In this document: piece after piece, positions 45,138-57,487 of the stretch
Numbering within the stretch: the stretch's first letter is position 1
Layout of the letters: every line of letters starts with the position of its first letter
Assembly: GCA_025490895.1 (NCBI GenBank)
Contig: JALPQI010030763.1
Coordinates: forward strand, 1-64,000
Origin: Thaumatotibia leucotreta
Lineage: Eukaryota; Arthropoda; Insecta; Lepidoptera; Tortricidae
Reading direction: 5' to 3'
DNA length: 64,000 nucleotides
The notes under the pieces: model-generated
The model's input: only the letters and a program-made list of their open reading frames with translations
The model's database searches: none
Told to the model about the DNA's origin: nothing
Translations under genes and position numbers: made by a program

Positions 45138-45279
45138 GCAAGCCTCACCCACCACGCAACTGCTCCCTATGGAACCAAACAGCAGAATCAGTGGAAGTGG
45201 CGTGCCTCGCTGGTTTCGATGGCGGCCTTCCTCAGACCTTCTTACTGCAGGTGTACTCAGCAGGCGAAAGCGTGCCCAG
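45138..45279 (+). CDS. Sidestep-like exon 6: first half of the fibronectin-III-like domain
   Basis: A 142-base exon between a TTGTACAG acceptor and a GTAAGA donor. It needs two bases to finish Gly and leaves two. It begins KPHPPRNCSLWNQTAESVEV, followed by ACLAGFDGGLPQTFLLQVYS and AGESVP. P-x-P-x-N-C at the start and GFDGGLPQ-x-F are the conserved landmarks of the membrane-proximal FN3-like domain of Sidestep proteins. Two cysteines (RNCS and VACL) lie 16 residues apart, as is typical for that domain. Sequons NCS and NQT. Confidence 0.92.
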
Positions 45280-48200
45280 GTAAGATGCATCAAATAGACA
45301 AAGCTTTAACAACCGTTTTGAACTTAACAGGTATTTGAGAAGAAACACTTTCACAGAATGAGGAGTTTTCACACGTTCAAAATTTATATTTATTTTCATC
45401 TCATTTGATGGTATTGGTGGCAAAGAAGTTGACGGTGACGAAACCTTTGGAAGTAATTAATTAATTGATTTTGGACGAAGGAATCTTCCATATGCTAGTT
45501 GTCGATTTTTTAGGATACTGAAGGATTTATTTTGCCGACGGCCAAAGAGCCAAGAATAACCTATAATTCACCTGTTCGTCTTTGTTCACTGTTTCGCCTT
45601 CGTCAACACTAACACATTTAAACAACCTTTTGTTTTGTATTTCACATCAAGGTGGTCTTAATTTGGGTGTCAATTAAAATCAAACCAAAAAGGACGTCAA
45701 ATCTGATGTCCTTTTCGACGAAAATCATTAATATTATCAATGCTTTAGAAGAGTTATTTTACCTACATATATGCAACATATTTTGGGATTATTCTACGCC
45801 TATACCCACTGACATCACAATTACTTTCTTCGTGTGTCTAAGATACCTTAAAATTGTACAATCGTAAAATAATATTGCTCAAAAATAAAGCTTTTGCCTA
45901 ATTGCCTTAAAATGTATATTTACAGCCATATATTTTTGCCAAACCAAATTCCACGTCCATAACAAGAACCGCAATTCCAAGTTACGACTACATTATAATT
46001 TCGCATATTAGCCAGTTACCAAACATCGTGGCTAAAAGGCATCATTATTTTAACGTAGGTAAAGCATGAGCCTCCACCATATTTTATTTCTCGTACTATT
46101 CCAGAGCCCTCGGGAGTCCGTTAATGAGAGAGCATAATGGAAGGGACGGCGCGACAACGTTTTTATCCGGCCATTTGGGCCCTGCGAGACTTGTCTATTC
46201 TTAAACCCAGCGGCTGTGGGCTTAACCCTCTTTTTGGCGGGGAATACTTGTCCTGGGAAAAAACGGGGTAATTTGTTTAGCTGGAGAAATTAAAAATTTG
46301 CTTGCTGAAGTTTTGTGAATACAAACTCCTTCTCAGGATGTCGATTTTCGGTGGAATCTTTTGCTTATACGTAACTGACTATGCTATTAGGTCTAAGATG
46401 TCTGGATAAATATGCATCGAACGCCCAATCGGCACAGAAACCTCTTCAAGGTTTTGCCAACGATGGGTTTTGCTAAAAAAACTTATTGTACCAAAACTTC
46501 CTTATTCAATAAATAAATTTCGTTCTCTACTTTAAATTCATAGTTTTTTCGACCAAAGATTTAACGACAAGGTTTTTAACAGTAGTAAAAAAACCTCAAA
46601 ACAAAACTGGTAAATCTACAGAACAGCCGAGTATAGCTTTGCGAATCGCAGTCCTGCCCAAATATGTAGAATAACCGCATCTACCGCTCTAAGCGTCTGG
46701 CGAACACATTCGTCCACCTAAGGGGTGCTTTGCGTTTCCTAACACGGTTGACATTACTGCTGCCAACCTGACTATCTTTGACTCTTATTACAATCAGCAT
46801 AAAGTGTATATATGGCCAGTTAACAGTGATGTCAACTTGGAGTATATCTACTGTCGGCAAAGATAATAACCTTGGGTTGTTTGGTTCATGCCTGCATTTT
46901 TGATATTGATGCGGCATCGGACACTTCGTCGTTTTGCTCAGCGTCTTCCACTTTTAGTATACTAATAAGGAAGCGTTATTCGTGAAGTGTAAAGTTATAC
47001 TTATTATATTACTAACCCAGCATGGGACACTTGTTTTTAACAGCAATGAAATTTATTATTCTTTTTATGGGCTCCACGCATTTGCTTAACGTGAACTGTT
47101 GTCATATTTAAATTTAGCGAATCACTTGGTATTGAAATAACAACTACAAATATTGAATTTAGCTTTATTTGAATATTCACTCATGTATAAATACACGTAC
47201 CTTACTTGATCGGACAGTAAAGGAATATATTAAAGATCATAACTCATAACATATACCATACTACCAAGCTGGAAAGATCAGCTTCAGAAATATACCAACA
47301 ATTTTGATCCTTATGTCTCTACGATACATCCTCAAATGTACACATAATTTCAGACGCGACTATAAAGGTCATTAACAACATGTAGACAAAAGGTCATTGT
47401 CAGCATACATGTACCTGAATATCTAAAACGAAAGCAAAATGAGTTTTCACTGTCATGCGTCAAGGTTCTAAATTCACTGGCAAAAACTTGACTTAAAACA
47501 AGGTCCCTTGACTCGGTGCATTCTAAAAGGTTTGCTAATTAAAATTATTTAACTATGCAAAATGCATGCACAAGACGTGTTCTAGCTGTGGTCGACTCTC
47601 TAAGGGAAATTCACTCGATTCAATTAGTTTCCGTAAAATGTAAGACAGAATAATGACAAAACAACGTTACAAGAATTACCCAATTACGATTCAGATCATC
47701 GCGATATGTTGCTTTAACGAAATATATTTGCGTATATAAAGTAATGATTTTTGTGTCATGTAAGATGAAGTCACATCGTTTCATAATGAAGAAAACAATA
47801 TCTTCAGGCAAAATTTGTTTAGCGTATTTCCAAATTATGTTTACTAGTCATGTTATTACTACAAAATACAAAGAATGCAAATTATTTTATGAGCCTTCTT
47901 TATTACTTTGCAGTAAATGCATAATGTTTAACTTAAAATAAAATAAACTATTTGGCTGTTTACATTTCAATTATAATGCTGAAGTATTCTCACTCAGGAG
48001 ATATTCGAATTAATTCAAAAACGTATCGGTTCGAATGAGCCTGTATGCAATAACGCACCACTGAATTCGTGAGGATTGCGCACTGATTAGATGGAATTCC
48101 AATTAAGTTCGGATTGAATTAGTAAAATTAATTCATTGATTGAAGGCCCTAGACGAACTAGCATGCTATATCAAATGAACGATAAATAAGCTTAAGCAAG

Positions 48201-49220
48201 CTCAACATTCATCAACTTGTTATGATAACATCAAAAAAGAATAAATGTGATGTTACTGATGTTACTTTCGCAAAATGTAAAAAGTTTAAGAAGCATTTAG
48301 TTTAATGGATGGAAAATGAATACTTTTTGTTAGTTTTTAAATGCTGTTAGGATCTTTTAAAAAAATTGTCCCCTTTTTTAAGCACTTTTATTGCACAGAA
48401 TATTCAACCTACAAGAACTAAACAAATCATAAAAAAACTTATATTAGGGTGCCGTCGGTCGCATCATTATTAACGTACGCCCTGCTCCACTGGGGAGCTC
48501 GCATCGTCCTAAAACAGAAATGCGTCGGATCTAATATGAGTCTTACATAAATAGACATAGTGTTCCAGTGTACAAAAGAACAGACTTCTATTTTCCAAAA
48601 TGTAAACATGAACTGTACGGTCAGTATTGAAGATTCATTTTACAACAGCTTTTACACGCACTTATGCCGGTTTCAATATAAGTGTTTGCCTTTTGGGCTT
48701 TGGACGGCACCAGGCAGCGCAAAAATGTCCCGAAGCAGCCTCATTAAACTTTATCCGTGTTAATTATGGAGAACGCCATACACACAAATAAGAGAGAAAG
48801 TTCAAAGGTAATTTCGGCCAAAGTAGGAAAAGTAGGCAAGTTTTTAATATAAAATAAATTTTTCCGTGATAATCCGACTTAGGGAGTAACGTAATCTCCA
48901 ACACAAAAGCAATATTTAAGTTTCTCAGGTGAGATTAAAGTACAAGAATATTTTCAGTGCCGTCCAAGCTTCTTGAAAAGAGTAGGCTAGTGTGCTTTTT
49001 TAAAACTCTCAGCATGTTTAATAGACCAGAATGATATTCCCAATTTTAATTTAGTAAAACTAGGTAGAGGCAGGAACGTATTTGTTACCAGTACTAGGTA
49101 AGCGACCAATGCTAAACTCGCAAACGTTATGATGATTTGTACGTCACGGATTCATTTAAGCTTTCACGATTTTTCTCATAATTTATACTGAATCGCGACT
49201 ATTATATTGAACTCAAAATG
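45280..49220. other. Intron 6, first half: few repeats
   Basis: No element or exon recognised. A G+C-rich patch at 46080-46260 (AGCCCTCGGGAGTCCGTTAA, GGACGGCGCGACAACG) stands out. Confidence 0.4.
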
Positions 49221-49224
49221 ACTG

Positions 49225-49343
49225 TTGAACATGTTGATAATAATAATGCTGCTTTTAAGACTATATTCTTAAAACAGAGCGTTTGTCTCTTTGAACATAT
49301 TGATAATAATAATGCTGCGTTTAAGACTATATTCTTAAAACAG
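49225..49343. repeat. 66-base tandem duplication
   Basis: TTGAACATGTTGATAATAAT, AATGCTGCTTTTAAGACTAT and ATTCTTAAAACAGA recur 66 bases later with two changes. Confidence 0.9.
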
Positions 49344-50955
49344 AAGTCTTTAATGGTAACCGTACTTTGCTACCACTACGAATAAAACATTATAATATTT
49401 TCTATTACTACCTTCCAAATATTCAATAGCCAGGTGGTTTATGGTGGTCACGGGTTTTTCGTTTATCGTGCTAGGCGTCACTTTCGCTCTTGCATATTTG
49501 TCAGAACGTGACGGGAACAACGACAAACGATAAACGCGGGGCCATGATAACCATACAGGTATCGGTAGTGATACAGGGAAGGCCATCATTGTAGTTACAG
49601 AGAAGGGTTATTTTCAACGCCCTGAGTGCCACCATTAACGTAGCCTTAGCAACACCAGTTAACATTGTACATTCCAAGCTCGGTTCTCGCAGATTGCCTC
49701 ACGATTTATTCAAAAGGGTTTCTGAAGGTCGCAAAGAATATTAATTACGGGGATTTTATTTGCGTTTGCTATTTACTCTTAATTACCTTACTTAACTCTT
49801 TGAAGTCCAAAACCCTTGACCTTTGTTAAACTGGGTTTTACAATATGATAGTCCGTTTTTGTAATAAGTTAGATAATATTATTTACGATTATGATGATAA
49901 AAGTTGATAACGTTTCAACAATCATTTTGAAATCTAGTGGCCACTAGAAAACGAATAACTAAATCGCAATTGACAAGTACTTAATCACGAAAGTTTTAAA
50001 ACAGATATGAAATATTTGCTGTACATCAAACAACAGTACACGTGCCAACTGACCTATTGTTTACTCGATAAGGATCAGATCAGTTTTGTTCGCAATTTAT
50101 TCTCCCAGTGGGCGACATGACCGTAGGCAAGTTGCATAATGTAGGATCCACATTCCACATCAAAGCGTACACTCTTACTTGAATAAAAGCAATATGAACC
50201 TTCGGTACAGTACTTACTTTTCAAATGTATTGGCTTTAGCCGCTTTAGTCGGCATTTGTTTAGACTGAGTCATTTTTCCATACAAACTTACGCCCTCTTT
50301 TCTCACCCCTTTAAAGAATAACAATGTTTTTTCACGGAACTCAAACAATCTCAATACCCATATAAATAGATTCAGTGGTCTAAACGCAAAGATGTAGACA
50401 GGCATACTGAAAACACACTTTCGTGTTTATAATATTAGTTTACAGTTGAATATCGAATCTAGCTTTTCTGTAGAAGGTCCCAATTCGTTTGCCGCTACTA
50501 AGACGCACATCTCCGCTCGTTTGATGTGAATGCTGCATAATACCAACTTTTGATCGGAAAGTTTGCGGGGAGCTTTATTTGAACGGGTGTCAGGTGCGCG
50601 GGTGTTGAAATGAGTATTCACATACAATATTCCGTATAAAATACAGTTTCAGTGTGAACTGAGTCTGTATTCAATGCCCAGCAGACGGTAAACTAACAAA
50701 GGATTTTTTTAAGCCTTCTCTTTACTCCTACAATATGTTGTCTGTTTGTATATTCAATGAGCAATTTACAATGGATATATATTATTCCAAATCTAAATCA
50801 TACACATACAATATTTCAATTTCAAGTATAGAAAAGGAAGTTTTGGGTGGATTTGAGTCTTCTAAAAAGCGAAGCTTTGCTTTTAAGAGCCAGTTCATCT
50901 GCTCAAGAATCTGCTTGGAACTTATTGGGTATATTTATGATATTGTCTTACATTT

Positions 50956-51208
50956 AATATCTTGGGACATCTTACACAAATGAACCTAGTCCCACGGTAA
51001 GCTCAATTAAGGCTTGTGATGTGGGTACCAGGCGACGATATATATAATAGATAGATACATATAGATACTTAAATACATATACAACCATGACCAAGGAACA
51101 AATATTTGTGATAAATAAATACACAAATAATGCCCTCGCCGGGATTCGAACCCGGAACCTCCTGCTTCGTAGGCAGGGTCACTACCAACTAGGCTAAGGA
51201 AGCTGACA
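50956..51208 (-). mobile_element. SINE, near full length
   Basis: Best copy of the main family. On the minus strand: AGCCTAGTTGGTAGTGACC (box A), GGTTCCGGGTTCGAATCCCG (box B), then the body with CACAAATATTTGTTCCTTGG, ACACAAGCCTTAATTGAG and a TCCCAAGATATT end. ATTTAA lies on both sides, a possible target-site duplication. Confidence 0.85.
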
Positions 51209-51209
51209 A

Positions 51210-53433
51210 TTTAAATGTAAATTATCTAATTTAAGGTCCCTTTCAAGGTTTCAACTCATTCTAATAACAATTTCAAGCCATTCTTACAAATCATCTACAA
51301 AAATTAATTCTCTTTTTTGTTATAATAAAAAAAATGTGCAAGTCCACTGCTACTCACCACCTACTCCACTGCTCATCTACCCATGACATTGAATTTTCAG
51401 ATTGATACTTAACAAAAAGCGTCAAACTTCTGAGCTTAGATACAATTTAGATCCTCTGAGTTAGTAAAACACTCATACTTGGAAAATTTGGCGATTCCAA
51501 TTGGAACAAAGGGCCGCAAGGCCGCGTCAAGGGCTTCCCGGCACATTTGCGTGTTTGGTAACAAAACCTAAAGTTGTCCTGTTCGACCCACGTGAGTGCT
51601 TATTTGAATATTTAGCGGTGTTTTGTTGACAGCGCGATTATCCAGCACAGGTGCGGGTTTTTATCTGTCGTCCCGATATTATACGGAGTCTATTCAAAAA
51701 GATCGCACGTAATCAGGAAAACCATGGAAGACTGAACTACAAAAATGAATCATGGTCCAACTTACAAAAAAATTCCTTATCTAACGCTATGCTCAATAAG
51801 GTTTTTGCTATTATACTTAAGTACAGAGAAAATAGTTATGACAGAATACGGTCAAGTAATTTTAGATACAATTATTCTATTGAGTCGTCTGACTTAAGTT
51901 AGATGTAATTTGTTGCTTGTTTTTTGGTGTAGTCTTACTTTCATTATTCAGCAGGTAAAAAGGTAGTGTTTAAAGTATGTTCTTTTTGCGTCCATTTTAC
52001 CAGCTTATAATATCTTCTTGGTTTTCTTGGTTAAATTAATCACGGATCTCGGTACCCCGACATACTAAAATAATTAATTTATACCTGATTGCATCCATTT
52101 TATTAACCGTTTATCATCCTGCCGCTATGTTACATTACTCCAGAACAGTATGGTAATTATGTACGAGTATATGAATCTAACGCAAAATGTAGAATCATCA
52201 ACTACCAAAATTCACAAAAGACGATACTAGTAGCAATATATATATCTGTGCAGTTTCAAACATAGAACAAATTAGACCAGATCTAACCTTGTAGACGAAA
52301 ACGAGGTATCTTGTGAACAAATAGGCTGTTTGTGACGAGCGTGGGGCGAAAAGCAACAAGATGGATTTGCCGCAGCTGCGCTCAGGGATAAATCTGCAGC
52401 CCTAATCAAAAAGGGCGTAAGTTTCATACAAGTTGTATAGAACTTGTATCACTTTTCATTAAAATCACGGAAATAAAAGGTGGCGTTTATCACCCCGTTT
52501 TGTATAGAAATTTAATTACGAAATACCGGGGTGCGAGTGGACTCGTAGATTACTGGAGACGTTAACGGCTTTTGGGTGATGGTTAAAAGTGAAATCCTCT
52601 CGTGAAATATTGTGTTTTCAAATATGCGTCAATGTGTAAAATTTTCTGTAGTAGGCCTGTTTATTTCGATTTGAAATTAATGTTTTTCGTCAGTCTCCGC
52701 TAAGGTAAGGGAAAGTAATCTTAACATTGCAAGTGACACCTCTGAGGTCGAAAAAATCTAAAACCTATTGAATCTTCAACCCGCTCGTATACATACACGC
52801 AAATGGGAAAAAAGAGAGAGAGAAACGGGGAAACAGGTTCTTCTTTCGGCAGACAATACCCGATCATAATAGAATCAGAATCATAGTGGCCATCATAAAA
52901 TTATGAATGTTAGGTTGAAGCAGTCAAAAGCTCGCGAGAAGTCTAATACTCTAGTGGCACAAATTTTTTTTTTTTACAAATATGGAGCTCAGTTCCGTAT
53001 CGACTATTATCAAACCGCGACTAGAATGGGATTTAAAAGTACTGTTGACAGAATTGAAAATATCCTAGATTGACTTATACACGATCTAGGATATATACAT
53101 AGTTATATTCATGTATTCATAGTTTAAGTGCACAGACTTGCAGACAATAGATTAATTAGTCACTCACCACATCTATAAGCAACTCTTTTTTTGGTAAATG
53201 TTGTATTATTTGTTGTGTCAACAATACTTTAGAATCCTCTTCCGATTCCGGTTTGATAATACCATACATAACCATGTCGTTTTATGTAATTTTATGGCAG
53301 AATATGGTTTGTTACCCTCCATGCGACTACTAGATTGACCAAAATATTTACGGAGAGTTTAAAACTAAATGTAGATTATCGTATTAGGAAGTCAGTTGAT
53401 AGAAAGAATCACCAACAGCATTTTTTCCTGCAG
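51210..53433. other. Intron 6, last part
   Basis: No element recognised. The 83-codon frame at 51651-51902 has no known domain. A G+C-rich patch lies at 51510-51560. Confidence 0.4.
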
Positions 53434-53588
53434 AGTGAACCTCTCATCAGACGAGCCAGCGTGGACAGTCCGTGGGCTGGAGTGGGACGTCCGGTTCCGG
53501 TTAGAAGCCGTGGCTGTGAACGGCAAAGGACGAAGCTCTCCAGCCAGGCTTGATGACGTGCTGTTCCGAGACCCGGAGAAGAGGACAG
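53434..53588 (+). CDS. Sidestep-like exon 7: second half of the fibronectin-III-like domain
   Basis: A 155-base exon between a TTTCCTGCAG acceptor and a GTTAGT donor. It takes one base to complete Arg and leaves one, so coding continues beyond the window. It reads VNLSSDEPAWTVRGLEWDVR then FRLEAVAVNGKGRSSPARLD then DVLFRDPEKRT. The L-x-W-x-V-x-F-x-L-x-A-V-x-V-N-G-K-G-R pattern is the F and G strands of an FN3 domain. Sequon NLS. No hydrophobic membrane segment occurs in-frame after it within the 10.4 kb left, so the transmembrane exon is further downstream. Confidence 0.9.
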
Positions 53589-53758
53589 GTTAGTGCTACA
53601 ATTATGTGTGAATTTTGTAATAGCTTCATGACCGGTGATTGGAACAATCAAATGGGTGTAAAACTTTAACAAAACTTTGAAAATTGACATACCTACGGGA
53701 ACACTTTAGCCAAGAAAAACACGATTATTATTGAAAATCCTTAACCAATTTTATAATT

Positions 53759-53930
53759 AACTAGCGACCTGCCCCGGCTGCACACGGGTACCATACCTAC
53801 ATAAAAACCTTCCCCTTGAATTACTCTACCTATTAAAAAAAATCATCAAAATCCGTTGCGTAAGATTTAAGCGTACAAAGGGACAGAAAAAGTGACGTTA
53901 TTTTATACTATGTAGTGATCTTGAAAACTT
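53759..53930. mobile_element. Common lepidopteran-type interspersed repeat
   Basis: AACTAGCGACCTGCCCCGGC, CATCAAAATCCGTTGCGTAA, AGGGACAGAAAAAGTGACG and TTTTATACTATGTAGTGA, in order. This layout is well known as a high-copy repeat in moths and butterflies (possibly a Helitron derivative). Confidence 0.7.
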
Positions 53931-54071
53931 GAACTTACAATGTTTGGGTGTGTAAATAATACCTATATTTCATGGATATAATGTGCTCTTTCATGTCCAC
54001 TTGACAAGTTTTGTTATTTGCACCCTAAGTTCCGATCACTTATGATTTAGGTTCAACATACATTACAATAT

Positions 54072-54212
54072 GCGTAGCCAAGATGTTAATCGCTAACGGT
54101 CAATCGTCAATCCAAAACGAAAAGAAACTGACTGCCCTTGTCGCACTAATAAGTAAGAGTGACAGAGAGAGCCTAATTAATGAGCATTAGAGATTGGCAA
54201 TTTGGCTATGCA
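54072..54212. mobile_element. MITE, copy 2
   Basis: Reversed, diverged copy of 21744-21892: GCGTAGCCAAGATGTTAATC, GCTAACGGTCAATCGTCAAT, TTGTCGCACTAATA, AGAGTGACAGAGAG and GATTGGCAATTTGGCTATGC. Confidence 0.75.
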
Positions 54213-54219
54213 CTCAGGT

Positions 54220-55205
54220 GACAATGATAAATGTTTTCCGTTCTGGATCATAGCCTTTGGAACATGATTTCTCATGACAGCAGCGTTGCCATTACATACA
54301 TTACCAAAAAAGTCTGTTTGATCACTGATTAGAATAAACAGGAAAGTACTGTGATGTTAAAGGTTTCAGATATATACCCACGTACCATTTGCCCCGTCAA
54401 TCCCGGCTGATACGGCAGACTGTCAAAAATTCAAACATGTTAAGTTTTTACATTTCCGATGAGATACCTAGCTTAATATTGTTTAAGTAACTCGCGCATC
54501 GCGCAATTGTCATGACTTTCTACAATGAGAAAATACAGGAAATGATTATGTACCTACATTGCTGGCTTATTCAGTGGTAAAACGTTATGATGTTAAATTC
54601 GTACTCATTACTTATCATTTCTTTTGCGGAGCATGTCAACAATTTTGTACAATATTTAGTAGTTTGTATAACCTTTTAGTCCTATTTGATCAACCTCTAG
54701 ATTCTCCCGGAACGTTCTGGATTTAGCTTAGCGCAAATACTTGTGACGCAAGCAAGCTACTCAAACTATCTTTAGAGTGGTTTATTTCTGCGAACTAGAC
54801 TAGCGCAAGTTGCATTTTGTAGCCTGTCGTCCGATTTAAGTTGGAGATATTGCGGAACCGAATAGAATAGGTATTTACTTGAAAGTCGTGCGAGTGCGAT
54901 TATGTCGTGGGGTGAAGCAGGTTTCATTAAATTGTCGGATTTCTTGAACTCAGATCCATATACGGGGTCGTGATCCCAACTGTGAAAACCCTGTTAAGAT
55001 GGTCTTTCTGAACAAAGTTTCTCATGGGATCTATATGAACAAACTTTATTTGTAATAAAGTTTGAGTTCATTAATATGTATACATTTCTTCATACTAATA
55101 ATTTACACGGCATTAGGTAATAATTTCTAAATCACCACCTCGTACTCATCTTTATACCATTCTGTACATCGTTCTTCCGTTTCGTGCACATGATTTTAAT
55201 TTAAA
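54220..55205. other. Unassigned stretch after exon 7
   Basis: No exon, membrane segment or repeat recognised. Confidence 0.4.
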
Positions 55206-55209
55206 TAAA

Positions 55210-55443
55210 TGTTATGGGACAATCTTACAAAAATCGATTTAGTCAAGTTCTTTGAAGATTGGGATGTGGTCAATCAAAAAGTCAAGCGACAAAACAAATA
55301 AGATATAAACACATTAGATATTTCAATACATATAAACAAAGAAGACTCACAAACATTTTTGTACCAAAGAGATGTCCTCATTTGGATTCGAACTAGGAAC
55401 CTCCAGCTTCTCAGGCAGTCATCATCGATTGAGCTGCGGAAAC
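55210..55443 (-). mobile_element. SINE, old diverged copy
   Basis: Keeps the family order on the minus strand (GCAGCTCAAT near box A; GAGGTTCCTAGTTCGAATCC for box B; a body with AAGTTC, ATATTTATA-type stretches and GTCCCATAACATTTATTTA), but with many substitutions. Confidence 0.6.
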
Positions 55444-55560
55444 CATTAAAAAAGAATCATAAATATAATAATTTTTTTTCATTATTTCGGATTGCTAATT
55501 TACCACAAACGTTTCGTAAAATCACGACAATATGGCAATTGTCACCACTCTTTTGTCTTT

Positions 55561-55766
55561 AGTTGGGTGAATATCTGAGCGCTTCAACGGCCTAATTTTG
55601 GTGGCATCATTTTTGCCGAAGTTGCTATCCGTTACAATGTGCTACTTTGTCATTTGAAGGAGGCACGGTACTTTATACAAATGTCGAAGTATAACATTCA
55701 GACGTTTAGAAACTGCGGCAAAAATTATGCTACCAAAATTAGAAACGCTCAGATATTCACCCAGTT
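55561..55766. mobile_element. MITE with AGTTGGGTGAATATC termini
   Basis: AGTTGGGTGAATATCTGAGC pairs with GCTCAGATATTCACCCAGTT. Further in, CTAATTTTGGTGGCATCATT and TTTGCCG pair with CGGCAAAAATTATGCTACCA. Arms about 70 bases. Confidence 0.85.
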
Positions 55767-55769
55767 CTA

Positions 55770-57020
55770 AAATGAATATGTACGAAGTATTTTAAGCCTA
55801 TTAAAGCCTAGGCTCAATATACTAACATGACTAAACCAGGATTACGTCAGGTTTAGCCGTCACGGCCATATGAGTGGTTCACTAACCGTGACCGGGTTTT
55901 GTTCTAAATCACTCAGCTTAACTCGATTTGGTACCGCATGGTGCCCTCTAGCGTCGACACGGCGCCCGGACCATTTTGTCACAGTATGAAGGACTTAGTA
56001 CATCCAGCTATTTTGTAGTAACCTTTGTTGCACAAAAAATGCAAAATTATTGTGCAAATTGCGAAATTTATGCTAAAAAGGATTATGTACCAATCAACCT
56101 TCATGTAAGAGATAAGCTGTTAGGACGACGCAAAAAATACTTAAATTTAAGTAATTAAAAATAAAAGGAACAAAACTGTATAAAAATAAAAGAAAGAAAA
56201 AGAAAGATGGCGAGTGACGTAGAGATTTAAGTAAAGGACAAAATAAGTCTGAGAAGACCTTTAACAGAAATAAATAATCATAAATGAGAAATGACTGCTG
56301 GTTTCACTATGACTACTAGCCAAATATCCATTTTGTAATAACCATACTAATTATGAAAAAAAAAAACGGTGAAATGACGATACAAAAGTAAAAATGTAAA
56401 AGACAAAATGATTCAATGAACCAACACAATGGGATTAGACCAAGCTTTTTATGATTATTGATGATTATATAGAAATAACTGCACTAAATAAAAAACTACT
56501 GAATTAACTATAACTGCGGAGAAAGCGTACATTCTGTACTAACGATACTAAGGTTACTTCACTAAAGGAATAGCCGAGTGCCTATTATAGCTCCCAATTA
56601 TTGGAGAATGTCTGAGTAGAAGAAAGCGTCCTTATATTCGAGATGCTTTAGAAATTAGATCATTAGTTGATATTAGAAAATTGTGTACGTGGATTTTAAC
56701 TGTTTACTTTAGTAGTATTAAATGAATTATTCATCACTTTCATCAGACATTCAATTAGCATACCTTAGGATTCAGAGACAACGCTGCTGGTGAATATATT
56801 ATTAGAATAATTTCCAAAATAATGAGATTTTACGATCTACGATAAGAGAAACTTTACCGATATTTAAGTGGAATATAAAAACGAAGTCTCATTTGTTCGT
56901 TTTACTATAATTATAATAATGTCAATACATAGTATAAAACCAAGCCACTTTCTCTGACCCTATATCCCTATGTATGCTTAGACCTTTAACCTTGCGTAGT
57001 GCAAAGGGTTTTGATGCGAT
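55770..57020. other. Unassigned A+T-rich stretch
   Basis: No gene or element recognised; A-rich between about 56150 and 56420. Confidence 0.45.
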
Positions 57021-57021
57021 T

Positions 57022-57487
57022 TTTAGGGTTCGTAGCCAAAATGCCAAAAACGGAACCCTTATAGTTTCGCCATGTCCGTCTGTCCGTCTGTCCGTCTGTC
57101 CGTAGCATAGTTCAGTGGCCGTTAATACTAGGAATCTGCAATTTGTTACAGGTATACATAATTATTAATCATACCAAGAAAGTGGTACAATAAAAGCTAC
57201 AATTTTTTTTCGGATACCTTCCTAGCCAACTGGTGAAGTGGGAATGACTTTTTTTATTTGCTGTAATCCTATAGTGTGGGATATCATTGAATAGATTTCT
57301 TAAAAAAAGGGTCTTAAAACAAAGTCTATATTTTCGGGAATAAACGCTCAAGAAAAAAAAATGTCCCCCCTCTAACTTTTGAGCCATAGGTCCAAAAATC
57401 ATGAACAGTGGGCTTAAAAAATATTTTAGAATAAAGCTATTTCGAACATAATCGGCCCAGCCGTTTTTGAATAACTACGAAACCCCA
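57022..57487. mobile_element. Repeat with inverted AGGGTTCGTAG ends and (GTCC)n
   Basis: TAGGGTTCGTAGCCAAAATG at the left and AACTACGAAACCCC at the right form loose inverted ends. Contains CTGTCCGTCTGTCCGTCTGT (four units) at about 57077-57102, typical of a frequent lepidopteran element. Confidence 0.6.

Larger units (their letters stand above)
2165..53588 (+). other. Partial gene model: Sidestep-family Ig/FN3 cell-surface protein (7 exons)
   Basis: Seven + strand exons join in one open frame of 1042 bases. Exons start at phases 0, 1, 0, 1, 2, 1 and 2, and each matches the bases left over by the exon before it. Every acceptor is AG and every donor is GT. The product, about 347 residues, runs: end of an Ig domain, complete Ig domain (Cys in exons 2 and 3), complete Ig domain (Cys in exons 4 and 5), then a fibronectin-III-like domain (exons 6 and 7). 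Family-specific signs are DIKEGDDVYFEC, FKWKFNNSGETIDV, a YTPVADLDYGTLSC stretch and GFDGGLPQ. By family knowledge, Sidestep proteins are type I membrane proteins on axons or targets that bind Beat proteins. Introns are 4919, 32533, 3873, 441, 462 and 8154 bases. The first exon(s), transmembrane segment and tail are missing. Which of the several insect Side paralogs this is cannot be settled here, although the middle part reads closest to Sidestep itself. Confidence 0.9.

Noticed and set aside
48560..48763. Fragment of a Gypsy/DIRS reverse transcriptase (FQYKCLPFGLWTAP)
   Set aside because: A few residues resemble the LPFGL-x-x-AP motif, but nothing before or after it fits an RT, and the rest of the frame is unrelated. 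Kept only as a coincidence.
51651..51902. Possible extra Sidestep exon in intron 6
   Set aside because: Exons 6 and 7 already join in phase to form a normal FN3 domain; this frame has no Ig or FN3 features and no matching donor.
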